Assembly (NCBI RefSeq): GCF_019703515.2
Contig: NC_059347.1
Span: forward strand, 20,048,001-20,112,000
Source of the DNA: Myxocyprinus asiaticus
Lineage: Eukaryota; Chordata; Actinopteri; Cypriniformes; Catostomidae
Length of the DNA stretch: 64,000 nucleotides
Direction: 5' to 3'
Shown here: positions 22,048 to 33,999 of the stretch, piece after piece
Layout: each line of letters begins with the position of its first letter
Numbering within the stretch: position 1 is the first letter of the stretch
The notes under the pieces: generated by a model
Databases searched by the model: none
What the model saw: the letters and a program-made list of their open reading frames with translations, nothing else
Told to the model about the DNA's origin: nothing
Made by a program: the position numbers and the translations under genes

Positions 22048-23245
22048 TACTCCTCCCAGGGATTTCATGTTACAGGTACCAAATGTGGGCGACATCATGC
22101 CAAGACATCGACGATGCTAAATTGTGAAGGGATTTTTGATATATCGAACGGTGTTGCCATGGCGACGCGATAAAATAAAGTAAAAAAAATGGAATAAGGA
22201 AATGTCTCATATCTTCTGCATGCATGGTGTGATTTTACATAAAAATTTTGCCAAATGTTTGTCCTTACAGGCTGATCACATTGATGTGGCTATTGTGGGT
22301 CATGGCCATAGCGCCACCAACTGGCAGAAGGAAGTGTGTCACTTTTAACAGACTTTGAAATATCCCTATTATGTTAACCTGAATTGCTTCAAAAAAAAAA
22401 TTAGAATAATGTCAAGACAGTGCAGATTTAAAATTCTGAAGGGATTTGTGATCTTACATAGTGTTGCCATGGCAACGTATTAACTGTCATTATTCCTTTT
22501 TATGAATATTCACATGTTTTTGAGGAACTTGGCATGCTTGAATTTTCATGATATTTTGCACACACATCAGAGTTGTCGCCATTAGGCCTGGGAAAAAGTT
22601 AACACATGGGCGTGGCTGGGGAGCTCTGTAGCACCACCTTTTGACAAAAGTTGTGTGGGTCAGTTTCTTCTACGATCGCCAAACTTGCTATATATATTGT
22701 TCTCATCAAGCCGGACAACTTTCAAAATTACAGTCATTAGCTCCGCCCAACAGAAAGTCAGCCATTTTGATTGAATGTGCATTTTTTGAAAATTGCAGGC
22801 CCTGAACTTTTGAATACTCCTCCTAGGGGAATCATGTGACCGTCACCAAATTTAGGCAATATTATGCCAAGACATTGAAGATGCTAAATTGTGAACGGAG
22901 TTTTGATATATCGAACAGTTTTGCCATGGTGATGCAATAAATTAAGGGTAAAAATGTGAAACAGGAATTTCCTTATATCTTCTGTGTGAATTGTATGATT
23001 TTTATGAAAATTCAGCTGTATGTTTGGTAATGGGGGCTGATCACATTTATATGGCTATTATGGGTCACAGCCATAGCACCACCAACTGACAACAGGAAGT
23101 GTGACACTTTGTGTGACTTTGAAAAAGTCCTCTTATATTTACCCTCTCAAATGCATGCGGCCACCATGTTTGGTTTTCCTAGAGCCACCAGGTGGTGATG
23201 GCGCTGTAGTGCTTGGGCCCGTCGTCGCTGCTTGCAGCTATATTT

Positions 23246-24179
23246 ATTATTATTATTGTATTGAGAACTATTAGATAGCTTCAACTATTATTTAACATAA
23301 GATCTTAACATAAGATTGGTCCCAAACTAATAAGCTCCTACTGACTGACTTATAACTTCATTTAGGCCAAATAGGCAACCCTGTTACTCTTTCTAGTGTA
23401 TTTTTATTATTTCTTTTTTAGTTTACTTTTTTTTTATTAATTTGATAAATGTTGTTTAATCCTTCAGTTTATATTTTTATACCGCTTTCAATACTATATC
23501 TGTGCCATTACCTACTCACAAAATTGTTAACTGCAGCACATCTGTGACATTTGCAGTGATGTGTGTAGTTACAGTGATAAAGTGTAATTTTATAATGCAT
23601 TTTTAATTGTTTTTAATGGCAATGTATCCAAAGTTGATGGTGAAGATACCATCAGTCAAGGTCTTCAACCATGGTATTCTCTTATTGACTGTGAAGGATA
23701 TTTAGCCCAATACAGCTTCCAGGTCAGCTCTGCAAGATGCTAAACTATCCAAGCATTACAACACTGTATGCCAATGCAGGATTCATTTCAGGTCCATTTG
23801 AACTGGAAATACTTCCATCAGGAACAACCTATCTTATACAGTGATGATCATCTAGAGACATTACACAAGCACATTAATGGATAGAGTTTTGGAGTAAGAT
23901 TTCTCCCGATAAGCTTGGTTAGAACTTTACACTTTATAGAAGTCCTACATAAATACGCTGATTCCATGAGCTTCATGATATCTTACTTTTAATTCTTGAA
24001 CATTTTGATATGTCTAAAAGTCAGTCCTATTCTTATAACACACATGATGGATGGACGGACGGATGGATAAGATACACAATTTACACAACATACACAGTAT
24101 ATATACAGTAGTTTACAATAAATACATTATGATCATGCAAGGGCCATCCTTACTAATAATCAAAATGAACAGTTATTAC
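23246..24179. other. Intronic, nothing recognised
   Basis: Non-coding AT-rich sequence between the repeat and collagen exon 16, with a small GGATGGAC cluster at about 24045-24068. Confidence 0.4.
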
Positions 24180-24233
24180 CCTTCTGCCTTTGGGTCCTCT
24201 GGTGCCACTGAGTCCCCTAGAACCGGGGGCCCC
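24180..24233 (-). CDS. Collagen helix exon 16 of window (54 bp)
   Basis: Encodes GAPGSRGLSGTRGPKGRR, ending in a strongly basic cluster. Donor GTAATA. The intron after it is the longest in the window, about 11.8 kb, and holds the DIRS element, the second Tc1 and the GGGCCCAAGCACT repeat. Confidence 0.94.
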
Positions 24234-24566
24234 CTGGAGAACACAGAATAGAGGACAAGATCTTAATCCTGAAGCAGGCAGCTGGAGAGTGTTCCCTTAA
24301 AAACCCAGTGAGAGCTGGCAAGATTCTCTGGCAGGCAAACAAACATCACTTGACCTGATTACAATGCAGGGTGAAAGCTCCGTCCTTCAAAGGCTGCTGT
24401 TTATGTTTATATTCTGCTGCACTCTCTGCCCTCCTCAGAGGGTCATGAGAGTTCCTCCAACAGGCATGTACTTCCAAAGCTTGCATGATGTCAACTTTTG
24501 TGTGAATAGAGCAAAGAAGTGTGTAGAGTTGTTGGATGTTTCGTTCAGTAAAATGATACTTTAGTG

Positions 24567-25075
24567 CAGTGGTTCTCAACAATAATAATTAAAAAAAATG
24601 CAGACCATCTAACACACCATATCTGGGGGAGGGATATCCCACCAAATAGTTCAAAAACAGTTATGACAGTTTTTTTTAGTGTACAAATCCTAGTATAAAC
24701 TATCCTACTTTATACCCTACTGTATATCTTGAAATAGCCTCACTTTTACCAATCCATTATTTTGCCAGACTGTTGTTATTTTTCTAGTTAATGAACCTAA
24801 ATAAGCCTAAATAAGAAGCTGTACCGAACACTTAAATACTATACACTAACTGTCAGTTATGTAAGTGAAGCGAGAAAACAAACACTTTACAAAAACAAAT
24901 TAGACTAATGTTAAGACACTCAGTTAATTCATTGTTATGAGTTGACTAATCAGTCAATTAATTCAATGTTGGTGCTTTTTTTCAATTATAAGATTTTTAT
25001 TAATTTTTTTTTAAATGAGCCAACCAACTCGCAGATCACTTGGAATCCACCAGCACCACAATTTGAGAACCACTG
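24567..25075. mobile_element. hAT-type MITE (CAGTGGTTCTCAA ends)
   Basis: CAGTGGTTCTCAAC at 24567 faces TTTGAGAACCACTG ending at 25075. This terminus is the one carried by many Charlie-like hAT elements. The flanking 8-mers CTTTAGTG and CATTAGTT agree at six of eight positions, as expected for an old 8-bp duplication. No transposase. Confidence 0.7.
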
Positions 25076-25588
25076 CATTAGTTTCTGAACCTGTCACAAA
25101 ATGTAATGAGAAAAGAGTAAACAGTGCTGTCCAGAAGCAAAATGCTAATGTACAGTAATTATTGCATGAAATGAGACAGCCTTGGCTTTAAACTTTGTGC
25201 AACCCCGCATCCACATGTGTGGACGTTGTATTTTGGCTACGCTATACACAACGCATTATTTAAATTAATTTAAACTGACCGAATACTGTTCACACACTCT
25301 ACATAAGGCTTAAGCTTCTGGCGCACCGTGTCACGTGACACAACAGCATGACGCAGATTTCTGTGAAGCACTCCAACAAAAGCATCGGCAACAAAAGTGC
25401 CTCTGGTAAGAAATCTCTAAGTTTTTGATTGAAACCTGTTTGGTTGTAAAGTGTAGTGTCTCTAGTTTCGTTTTATATGCCGCTTTAAAAGACACTTTTA
25501 AAGTAAGTTTGCTAAAAATTTACATATGTGGAAAATGGGACCTTATTCCCTCAAAAGTTGAAAAAACATGTTAGTTATTTTTTAATAA
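25076..25588. other. Intronic, nothing recognised
   Basis: Non-coding sequence. A GC-richer patch at 25315-25400 has no detectable frame or repeat end. Confidence 0.4.
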
Positions 25589-26137
25589 TGTGACGAGGAG
25601 GAGGGCGTGGTGGGCCGTGAGGACGCACGATGGGCGCTGAATCAGGTGATCAGCAGGACAGCGAGATAAAGGGGAGCCGGAGACGCAAGTTCGAGAGAGA
25701 GAGAGACGCACGCGGCCGCATTGCATGTGTGTCCTTATATTTATGTTTGTTTTATGTTGAGTTTCTGATTAAACTTTACGTTGACTGTTCAGCCGGTTCC
25801 CGCCTCCTCCTTGCCTGTCCTTATACTGTTACAGTGGTGTCGAAACCCAAGAGGGAGGAGGGATGTTCTGTCGTGGAGTCCTCGCCACTGCCATCCACCA
25901 GGGGAGCAGCCACGGCCATCTGCTTGGGGACAGAGGGGTCGCTGCCGGCCGCCGAGAGCCGGAGGAACCATTGCCGTCCGCCCAAGAAGGGGAGGAGTGG
26001 TTCTATCCACCAGGGGCAGGAGGCCTCGCTGCCATCTGCCGGGGGAGGAGCGAACTGGCAACCGCCAGAGGGTAGAGGAGCGGTTGGGGACCAGGCGACA
26101 GAGTGTCCGGGAGCCGGCTAGCAAGTTCTTCTCTCTG

Positions 26138-26215
<78 letters not shown>

Positions 26216-26694
26216 CTCTGCTCTTCCTTTCCCTCTCCCCATGCCTCCCCTTGTCTCTCCCCCAGGTTCACAGGAGGCGGGGTGGACCACCGGCTGACAG
26301 AACGGCCGGAAGGCAGCGTCTCCCCTCCAGAGATGGGGGGGTGGGGGTGGGGTAGTCAATCTGGTGGCGCCCCGGCCTGAATTGGGTGGGGGAGGAGTGT
26401 GACAAGGAGGCGGCGGGAACCGGCTGAACAGTCAATGTAAAGTTTAATCAGAAACTCAACATAAAACAAACATAAGGACACACATGCAACACCCACAGAT
26501 GTGTTAATGTTGAAAGTTATTTGTGACGAGGAGGAGGGCGTGGCTGGGCCGTGAGGACGCATGGCTGGTGCCGAATCCGGTGCGTCTCTCTCTCTCTCGA
26601 ACCGACGTCTCCGGCTCCCCTTTATCTCGCTCTCCCGCTGATCACCTGATTCAGCGCCAGCCATGCGTCCTCATGGCCCGGCCATGCCCTCCTC
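25589..26694 (+). mobile_element. Deleted LTR retrotransposon with inverted, rearranged 3' LTR
   Basis: A left LTR (25589-25833) runs TGTGACGAGG to TTACA and is followed by a primer-binding-like TGGTGTCGAAACCC (25835-25848), which suits a Ty3/gypsy-type fish element. The 560-bp interior has no recognisable gag or pol. A purine-rich tract ends at 26397. The second LTR (26398-26694) is in the opposite orientation and is itself interrupted (26486-26580) by flank-like DNA plus a plus-oriented copy of the LTR start, making a hairpin. Confidence 0.65.
26141..26210. repeat. (CT)n microsatellite
   Basis: About 35 CT dinucleotides inside the LTR element. Long Ser/Leu or Arg/Glu frames on either strand here are artefacts of the repeat. 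Confidence 0.97.
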
Positions 26695-26715
26695 AACATT
26701 AACACATCTGGGGGT

Positions 26716-27303
26716 AATATGGCTTCATTTTAATATAAAGTTTGTTATATTTTATTTTGTTATCACTGTACAATACGGTTCTAGTCATTAACATTAGTAA
26801 ATGCATTCCTATATTTACTGTGCATTTTCACATTGAGAATAAATGGGATCATTCAAAAGCTGTTTATTAGTTTATTCAGCTTCATAGAAAATCAGCTGTA
26901 ATGTCTATAACGTCTCAAAAACATGAATAATCAACACTCCTGGAAACAATCAAAAATTTCTATATCTTGGTATTATTTACAATTTCACAATTTAGCTGCT
27001 GTCCACATATATGGATATACATTTTTAGGAAAATTTTTATTTTGTTTTTGCTTGTTTATTAGGTGCTACTAGTTACCAATCAAAAATTGTATTTATTTAT
27101 TTATTTATTTTAGAATGCAGCTGATATTTTAAGTAAATTATCACTTAGTGGTGCATAATGTTTTATTATTCCAATGGTGTAGATCTGAAAACTTCAGAAC
27201 ACCATAACCTTTGCTGTGATGAACAACATTTGCTGAGTTGAGGATGTTTGTAAGAAAAATCTGATTTTTAAAAAAAATTTTTAGAATGCATAACATGACT
27301 TAC
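26716..27303. other. Intronic, nothing recognised
   Basis: Non-coding AT-rich sequence left of collagen exon 15, with a short (TTTA)n run near 27090. Confidence 0.4.
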
Positions 27304-27357
27304 TGGTATACCTGGAGGTCCAGATGGCCCTCTCTCACCTGGAGCTCCAGGGTGTCC
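27304..27357 (-). CDS. Collagen helix exon 15 of window (54 bp)
   Basis: Encodes GHPGAPGERGPSGPPGIP. Donor GTAAGT; acceptor AG at 27358-27359. Confidence 0.94.
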
Positions 27358-27636
27358 CTAAAATAACACAATTACAGACACATTATTATATATAATCATC
27401 TTTGAAACGAACAAAAATCTCTAACACCATTAAAAAGTATTTATGCTTTAACTGCATTGTACCATTACACTGTATTATCATATTGTTGTTCTACAGCAGG
27501 TGTTTTCAATCTGTGGGGCCCCTTGTGGTGTACATCTTTATGCCAGTAGGTTGTGACAAATGAACGTCTTTTATATATTGCATGAGTGAATGATTGATTC
27601 AACCAATTCACAACCTAAACAATGGAAGTGAATGAG

Positions 27637-28026
27637 AATGAGGCCACACTAACACATTTTCATTTGAAAACACTATCTTTTTCTCTACGTTTTGGCCTTT
27701 CGTCCACCCTGTCCACTTTGATGGCATTGTTAAAAATATTTGTTACTTTGTACAACCTTCACATTGCATTCCTTAAAAGGCGACAGGAAGTTGACGCTGA
27801 ATTGCTGTCTGGCAGCGTAACACGAGGACAATTGCATTTCAGACCATACATACGTACATGGAACAGCTATTTTTCGCATGCACGGTAAGGGGATTTAAGC
27901 AGGGATTTAAATGTTTCAGTGTGGATGAGCAACTTTTGGAAAACACTTAAAAAACATCAGTGTGGGCGTTTTGAAAAACACAAAAACCCAGTTTTCAAAT
28001 GTACCCAGATTAATGTGGACATAGCC
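27637..28026. mobile_element. TIR MITE, decayed
   Basis: GAGGCCACACTAACACATTT at about 27639 and the complement of AATGTGGACATAGCCT at 28026 are diverged inverted ends. The following CATTTGAAAAC / GTTTTCAAATG also pair. Non-coding. This type of end is common in fish hAT-like MITEs, but no target duplication is clear. Confidence 0.5.
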
Positions 28027-28942
28027 TGATTCCTTCACCAAATTTTATTTTTTTTAAAACACTGATTTACTCACAATGAAACACTAGTGTTTTATGCATA
28101 CTCAAATGAAGTGTAAAAGATTGGACAAAATGGCAGAAGTATGACAAACATTACATAAAATTAATTCATTCATATGCGCCATGATAGGTAATGAACCATG
28201 TCCACTGTGTGTTGTATGTTTTGAGGTGCTTGAAAATGACAGTTTAAAACCTGTGAAACTAATAAGACATTTGCAAACCAAACATCTCACATAAGAATTT
28301 TTCTACTGTAAAAAGTCTGGGCTGACAAACCAAAAACTAACAATGACCAGCCAGACCACAGTGCAAAGCCATGTTTACCAACCTTGCTCACTTCAAAAGC
28401 AGGTACAGCTCACGTTTATTGACAATAGAGGATGATTTACGACTTGCTGTGTCAGGTATTGAACCACAGATTGGCATGATGTGCTCTCAGAAACAAGCTC
28501 AACTGTCAGGAATACCATCATACTAAGGTCTATGTATTTTATGTATAGTGCATTTAGCGTGCACAACCTTCAGGGTTGTGTAATCAGCATAATAATTTGG
28601 GTGAAAATTTAAATCGAAAAATTAACATGAATCTTATTTATTGGTGTGCCTCCCTTTTGCATGCACTCAAGCTGGCACAGACTCCACAAGTTTATGTAAT
28701 ACCTGATGATTCATGTTATTCCAGCATGATTTTTGCACGTTGTGCTTCTATGGAAGGAAGGGGTAAGCACAAATTGCATACTTTTTATTAGTGGCCAACA
28801 AATAGTGCAGAATCACTTTATGACATAACCTTTCTTTGCTTAAAATTTGCCAAAATCCTAAAACTTTAAGTCCAGGTTTAAGTTACATTTTCAATTCCAT
28901 CTCAGACTTTTGGACCACCTTGTGTGGCAATAAAAAAAAAGC
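28027..28942. other. Intronic, nothing recognised
   Basis: Non-coding. Short open frames here show no family features. Confidence 0.4.
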
Positions 28943-29350
28943 TTAAAGGAATATTCCGGGTTCAATGCAAGTTAAGCTCAATCTACAGCATTTGTGGCAT
29001 CATGTTGATTACCAAAAAAATAAATTCTGACTCATCCTTACATTTCTTTAAGAAAAAAAATAAAAAAATAAATAAAAATAAAAAAATCACAAATCACGGT
29101 TATATCATCTTAAAACAGACATTGTTTATATCTTGTGGCTATATGTTTAAAAATGTGAGTATTTTACCATTCAAAAACTGTCCCCCATTCACTTCCATTG
29201 TAAGTGCCTCACTGCAACCCAGTTGAGCTTTATTTAAAGAAAAGGAGGGGCAAATCAAAATACATTTTTGTGGTAATCAATATTATGCCACAAATGCTGT
29301 CGATTGAGGTTAACTTGTATTGAACCTGGAAAATACCAATTATTCTTGAA
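28943..29350. mobile_element. TTAA MITE (AAAGGAATATTCCGGGTT type)
   Basis: TTAA at 28943 is followed by AGGAATATTCCGGGTTCAAT. The right arm, reading on the minus strand, gives a diverged TTCAATACAAGTTAACCTCA matching the left arm's TTCAATGCAAGTTAAGCTCA. The inverted phrase TTTGTGGCATCATGTTGATT recurs as AATCAATATTATGCCACAAA. An A-rich run lies near 29048-29090. Confidence 0.65.
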
Positions 29351-29952
29351 GGGTTATGCCACTTTAAGGGAATAACAATTCTAATTTTGACCAAAAAATA
29401 GACAGGGCTTTCATAAGCATGAAGTGTTTCTAATGTAAACCACTACACTGATACAACTTCTCTACTGTCTACTTGCAAAATCCAAAGATGTTTTGCTTTC
29501 GTGCAAAAAGCGCAATAATTAACAATGTAAATGAAAGCAAATTTGCAGGGCACCAAATACATATAGAGAGTTTAAACAGTATAGAAACAGTTGAACCATT
29601 GAAATAATGACAAACCTCCTTGGAAAGACTGAAATGATGTCTGTGTTTTTTTTTTGTTTGTTTGTTTGTTTTTTAGAGTGGCTTGAATTTGGTTATAACT
29701 TTGACATTGTTCCCAAACCACTTTTTGTGCAGCAAATGGCTATACTTTCCTCATGTCATTGAAAGGGAAATTACTCTTTCAGTGGTCTTTCTGATTATCT
29801 CATGAATGGAAAATTGCTGATCATGCATTTTTTCCACACACTACTACTTGCCAACCATTGTTGCTGTGTGCTGAGTTAAAGTGACTGCTCAAGGTTAAGT
29901 GGGTATGAGAATGCCCCTGAGAGCAGAGACGAGGGCCAGACTTACTCCTTAC
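29351..29952. other. Intronic, nothing recognised
   Basis: Non-coding, with a (TTTG)n run near 29648-29672, left of collagen exon 14. Confidence 0.4.
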
Positions 29953-30006
29953 CATCGCTCCCTTTTCTCCCAGTGGGCCTGGCAGACCCACCTCACCACG
30001 ATCTCC
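29953..30006 (-). CDS. Collagen helix exon 14 of window (54 bp)
   Basis: Encodes GDRGEVGLPGPLGEKGAM. Donor GTAAGG. A TTAA-flanked MITE begins about 57 bp upstream of its acceptor. Confidence 0.94.
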
Positions 30007-30063
30007 CTGAGAGCACAAGAAACACAAATAAGCCAAACACCTCAAAAAAAGATGATACAAACA

Positions 30064-30524
30064 TTAAAGGGATAGTGTGCCTATAAATGAAAATTCAGTC
30101 ATCATTTACTCAGACTTGCATCTTTTGAAACCCTTAATGACTTACTTTCTTTCCATCAAACACAAAAACAGTTATTCATGGCAGAATATACAAGCTGCTC
30201 TTTTCCATACAATGGAAGTGAATGGTGACCGTGGATGTCAAGCAAGATAATCAAGACAAGATTTGCAATGAATAACGACTTTCAGTTTATTCCTCACACA
30301 ATGGAAATCACATGGCTTCAGAAGACATGGAACGTGGCACATTTTTGGAGCTTGACAGCCTCTGGTCCTCATCCACTTTCATTACATCAAAGAGAACAAG
30401 GCGAACATTCTTCAAAACTTCTCCTTTTGTGTTCCACAGAAGACAAAGTCATACTGGTTTGGAATGACATGCAGATAAGTAAATAATGACAGAATTTTCA
30501 TTTTTGGGTGGACTATACCTTCAA
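30064..30524. mobile_element. TTAA-flanked MITE near exon 14 acceptor
   Basis: TTAA at 30064-30067 is followed by AGGGATAGTGTGCC and TGAAAATTCAGTCATCATTT. The right arm has AATAATGACAGAATTTTCAT and ends CTATACCTTCAA, a mutated TTAA at 30521-30524. It belongs to the same group as the element at 18880: both interiors carry GAAGTGAATGGTG-like phrases. Confidence 0.65.
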
Positions 30525-30649
30525 GGTAAGACAAAAACTGACCATCATACATGAAAATACAGTTGTAATAGTTGTAGAACAGCTGAAAGGAGGTGACAGC
30601 ACACAAGTGGAACAATTTGAAGGATTACAAGGTTAATCCTGGTTGAGTT

Positions 30650-31111
30650 TAAGACCCCATTTACTTCTGGAATTAAGATGCATCTCAGGTGGTCCAATCA
30701 CATGTGGTCAGGTGAGACATACCACTGTTTACACCTGGTCGTTTAAATGTGTCTCCTGTGACCACATGTTATCAGATTTGGAGGGGAGGGACTCTGTTTC
30801 ATGATGACATACATCAATCACTATGTCAGTGTGTTACTGCTTGATGATAAACCACAACAAAGTCAGAAAAGACATACTGTAGAAAGCGCAAATAATGGTG
30901 TGCTATTTCTCCCAGATGCATCTGAAATTTAATTAAGCACAAAAGCAACATTTCAAGCAGAAATGTCTGCGTTTTTGACCACACTTGTATGTGGCTTTTA
31001 TGATCCGATCACAAAATGTTATAGTCCCTGTTTACACATGTATTTAGCGCTAACCACATGTGATCGGATCATCAAAAAAGCATCTTAATACCAGGTGTAA
31101 ACGGGGTCTTA
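30650..31111. mobile_element. TIR MITE (GACCCCGTTTACACCTGG type)
   Basis: AAGACCCCATTTACTTCTGG and TTAAGATGCAT at 30651 mirror ATGC/TCTTAATACCAGGTGT and AACGGGGTCTTA ending at 31111. CACATGTGGTCAGG and its complement also pair further in. No coding sequence; the target duplication is unclear. Confidence 0.6.
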
Positions 31112-31161
31112 CGTGATTAAACATGGCTGAATGCTGTGAAATCAAATGACAGGATACTGAC

Positions 31162-31215
31162 CTTTTCACCAGAAAGCCCTATCTCACCCACAGGCCCAAT
31201 GAAACCGACAGGACC
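31162..31215 (-). CDS. Collagen helix exon 13 of window (54 bp)
   Basis: Encodes GPVGFIGPVGEIGLSGEK. Donor GTCAGT. It is separated from exon 12 by a 105-bp intron. It is rich in hydrophobic X and Y residues for a fibrillar helix. Confidence 0.93.
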
Positions 31216-31320
31216 CTTTTGAAAAATAATAAATAAATAAATACAAATCAAAAGGTAATTAATGTAGAAAAAGGAAAAAGACAAACAAATAATACATTAT
31301 AAATACAAATAATCATTTAC

Positions 31321-31365
31321 CCTCTCACCAAGTATTCCAACATTTCCAGTGATTCCAGGCTCTCC
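31321..31365 (-). CDS. Collagen helix exon 12 of window (45 bp)
   Basis: Encodes GEPGITGNVGILGER. Donor GTAAAT; acceptor AG at 31366-31367. The L2 LINE occupies most of the intron upstream of it. Confidence 0.93.
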
Positions 31366-31709
31366 CTACAGCAAAAAGGACTGGGTTAGCACAATGCAAC
31401 TCAATATTGAGTGGGTGGGGGTGCGGGGGGAGATGGAGATGGGGGGTTAATATAGTAGGGTGTTTCTTCAATTATGGCACTTTCATGCTTGTTATTTGCA
31501 GTGGTGTCTAGTGGTGACAGACATAATGAATTCCCCCGACTCTCTCTCTCTCCGATTCCCTGTTACGTGGAGCTCGCCAAAATAACAATAGGGGTACCGC
31601 ATGGGCATAAACACTTGTAATAGATTGATTTAGGGTGTTTTCAGACCTGTAGCTTGCTTGATTTGTTCCGAAACAGGGGCTAAAAGAGTTACAATGCTGC
31701 ATTTCCTTC

Positions 31710-32469
31710 ATGGTTCAGTTGGCTTTCACAAGACTGAGAGAACCCATTCTGGACAGCGCGTTACATATGCCGGGCCTTCAGCTGTTGATAGCGGATTGCA
31801 CTGCAGAGTTAACAGGGAAAACGAGAGGCGGTGGTACATGCATTTACATCAATGAAAGTTGGTTTACAGATGTAGCAATGTTCAAGAAGATGTGCTACCA
31901 TAATTTGGAAGTGCTCTTTATCAACCGTAAGCCTTTCTACTTGCCGTGGGAGTTTTCCGAGTTTATTCTGGTGTGTTTATATTCCTCAACACATGAATGC
32001 AGCACTGCAACAGCTGGCTGATCAGATCACAGACATGGAACAACAATAACCGGACTCACTTATTATTCTGGGAGATTTAAATAAAGCTAACCTCACCCAT
32101 GAACTGTCAAAATACAGACAGCACATTACATGCCCCACCAGAGAAAGAAATCCATTGGATCATTGCTACACAACAATAAAGGATGCATATCGCTCTGTCC
32201 CTAGAGCAGCTTTGGGACTCTCTGATCACTATCTGGTTCATCTTCTTCCAACCTACAGGCAGAAAGTAAAATCAGCTAAACCTGTAGTAAAGACTGTAAA
32301 GAGATGGACCAATGAAGCAGAGATGGAACTACAAGCCTGCTTTGACTGCAGTGATTGGAGTGTATTTGAGGCTGCAGACACCAATCTGGATGAGCTCAAA
32401 AATACTGTGACATCATATATTAGTTTCTGTGAAGATATGTGCATTCCTACTAGGACTTATTTAACATAA
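31710..32469 (+). pseudogene. L2 LINE endonuclease remains
   Basis: The first frame (31710-32021) carries GGGTCIYINESW and then the EFILVCLY strand of an APE-type endonuclease. After a frame break, IILGDLNKANL (near 32063) and the terminal SDHYLVHL (near 32222) are the conserved D-x-N and S-D-H motifs. The N-terminal catalytic residues are not readable. Stops at about 32019 and 32047 separate the pieces. Confidence 0.65.
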
Positions 32470-32644
32470 AACAACAACAAACCATGGCTTACAGAAATAC
32501 TCGGGCAGCTTCGTCAGACCAAAGAAGTGGGGATAAAATCTTGTACAATCAGGCCAGGAACACACTGAATAAGAAAATCAGAGTGACTAAAAAAGCTACT
32601 CTGATAAGCTGAAAAACAAGTTTTCAGCTAATGACCCTGCATCA

Positions 32645-33999
32645 GTGTGGAGAGGCCTAAAAGACTTTACTAACTTCAAGACACCATCCCCCAACACTGT
32701 AGGGAACCAACAACTGGCTGATGACTTCAATGTGTTTTACTGTAGATTTGAAAGGCCCAGTTTCACACCCCACACCCGCTCTGACCTTCATTTCACACAA
32801 ACATCAACACCTCCTGCAAGCCCCCTCCTCCCTCCTCCTGATAATCAACCAGCACTTAAGATCTGTGAAAAGGAGGTGTGCCGTGTCTTCCAGAAAAAAA
32901 AGACAAGGATAGCACAGGGCCCAGAAGGTGTTGACACCCACTTGTCTAAAATCCTGTGCTGACTAGTTGGCCCCAATCTTCACACAGATCTTCAACAGAT
33001 CACTGGAGCAGTGTGAAGTTCCCTGCTGCTTCAAATGCTCCACCATCATTCCTGTCCCAAAGAATCCCAAAATCACTGGACTTAATGACTACAGACCCGT
33101 CACTCTTGACATCTGTGGTCATGAAGTCATTTAAAAGAATGGTGTTGGCCCACCTGAAGGAAATCACTGGCCCGTTTCTAGATCCCCTTAAATTTTCTTA
33201 TCGAGCAAACAGGTCTGTGGATGATGCAGTCAACATGGTATTGCATCATATCCTGCAACATCTGGACAGACCAGGAACATACGCAAGGATCCTTTTTGTG
33301 GACTTCAGTTCGGCTTTCAACACCATAATCCCAGATATTCTCCGGTCTAAATTACACCAACCCTCTGTTCCCACATCTATCTGTCAGTGGATCACCAGCT
33401 TTCTGACGGACAGGCAGCAGCTAGTGACACAGGGGAAATTCACTTCCAGCACATGTACGATCAGCACTGGTGCCCCCCAGGGACTCTTCCCCCTGTATAC
33501 CAATAACTGCACCGCCAAGGACCCCTCTGTCAAGCTCCTGAAGTTTGCAGATGACACTACTGTCATCAACCTCATCCAAGATGATGATGAGTCTGTATTC
33601 AGAAGGGAGGTTGAACGGCTCGCTCACTGGTGCAGTCAAAACAACCTGGAGCTGAACACGCTCAAAACAGTGGAGATGATAGTGGACTTTAGGGGGAACA
33701 CCCCAACATTGACCCCGCTCACCATTCTAAACAGCACTGTGGCAGCAGTAGGGTCATTCAGGTTCCTGGGCACTACCATCTCACAGGACCTGAAGTGGGA
33801 GACCCACATTGACTCCATTGTGAAAAAGGCCCAGCAGAGGTTGTACTTACTTCGCCAGCTGAGGAAGTTCAACCTGCCACAGGCGCTGCTGATGCAGTTC
33901 TACTCAGCAGTCATTGAGTCTGTCCTATGCACTTCAATAACTGTCTGGTTTGGCTCAGCTATGAAAAAGGACATCAGAAGACTACAAAGGACAGTTTGA
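32645..33999 (+). pseudogene. L2 LINE reverse transcriptase, pseudogene
   Basis: The start is in the 32645-32962 frame. From about 33116 the 32956-33999 frame gives continuous RT: LKFSYRANRSVDDAV, ILFVDFSSAFNTI, GAPQG, the catalytic FADDTTVI box and a downstream NNLELNTLKTVEMIVDF. Between GAPQG and PLYTNN about ten residues of the usual CVLSPLL-type strand are missing, an in-frame loss in the palm. Frameshifts upstream (about 33110) and a TGA at 33997 break the protein. Downstream remnants reach 34220. Confidence 0.8.

Larger units (their letters stand above)
20071..23245. repeat. GGGCCCAAGCACT-ended interspersed repeat with tandem modules
   Basis: Opens GGGCCCAAGCACTGAAAGTG at 20072 and closes with AGTGCTTGGGCCC at about 23208-23220. 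(TTA)n runs lie at both outer edges. The body consists of two related modules of roughly 0.7 kb: phrases such as TCATCAAGCCGGACAACTTT (20366 and 22706), GATGCTAAATTGTGAA (22112 and 22879) and CCACCAACTG (22313 and 23084) recur in the same order. The first module is split by Tc1 copy B. No coding sequence outside that Tc1. Its superfamily is not evident. Confidence 0.6.

Noticed and set aside
24051..24251. 66-codon plus-strand frame ending GGPLENTE
   Set aside because: Antisense to collagen exon 16.
25630..26121. 163-codon frame as a possible gag
   Set aside because: Starts within the left LTR, is low in complexity and has no zinc knuckle or capsid motif.
26003..26380. Long Ser/Leu and Arg/Glu frames on both strands
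   Set aside because: Produced by the (CT)n microsatellite within the LTR element.
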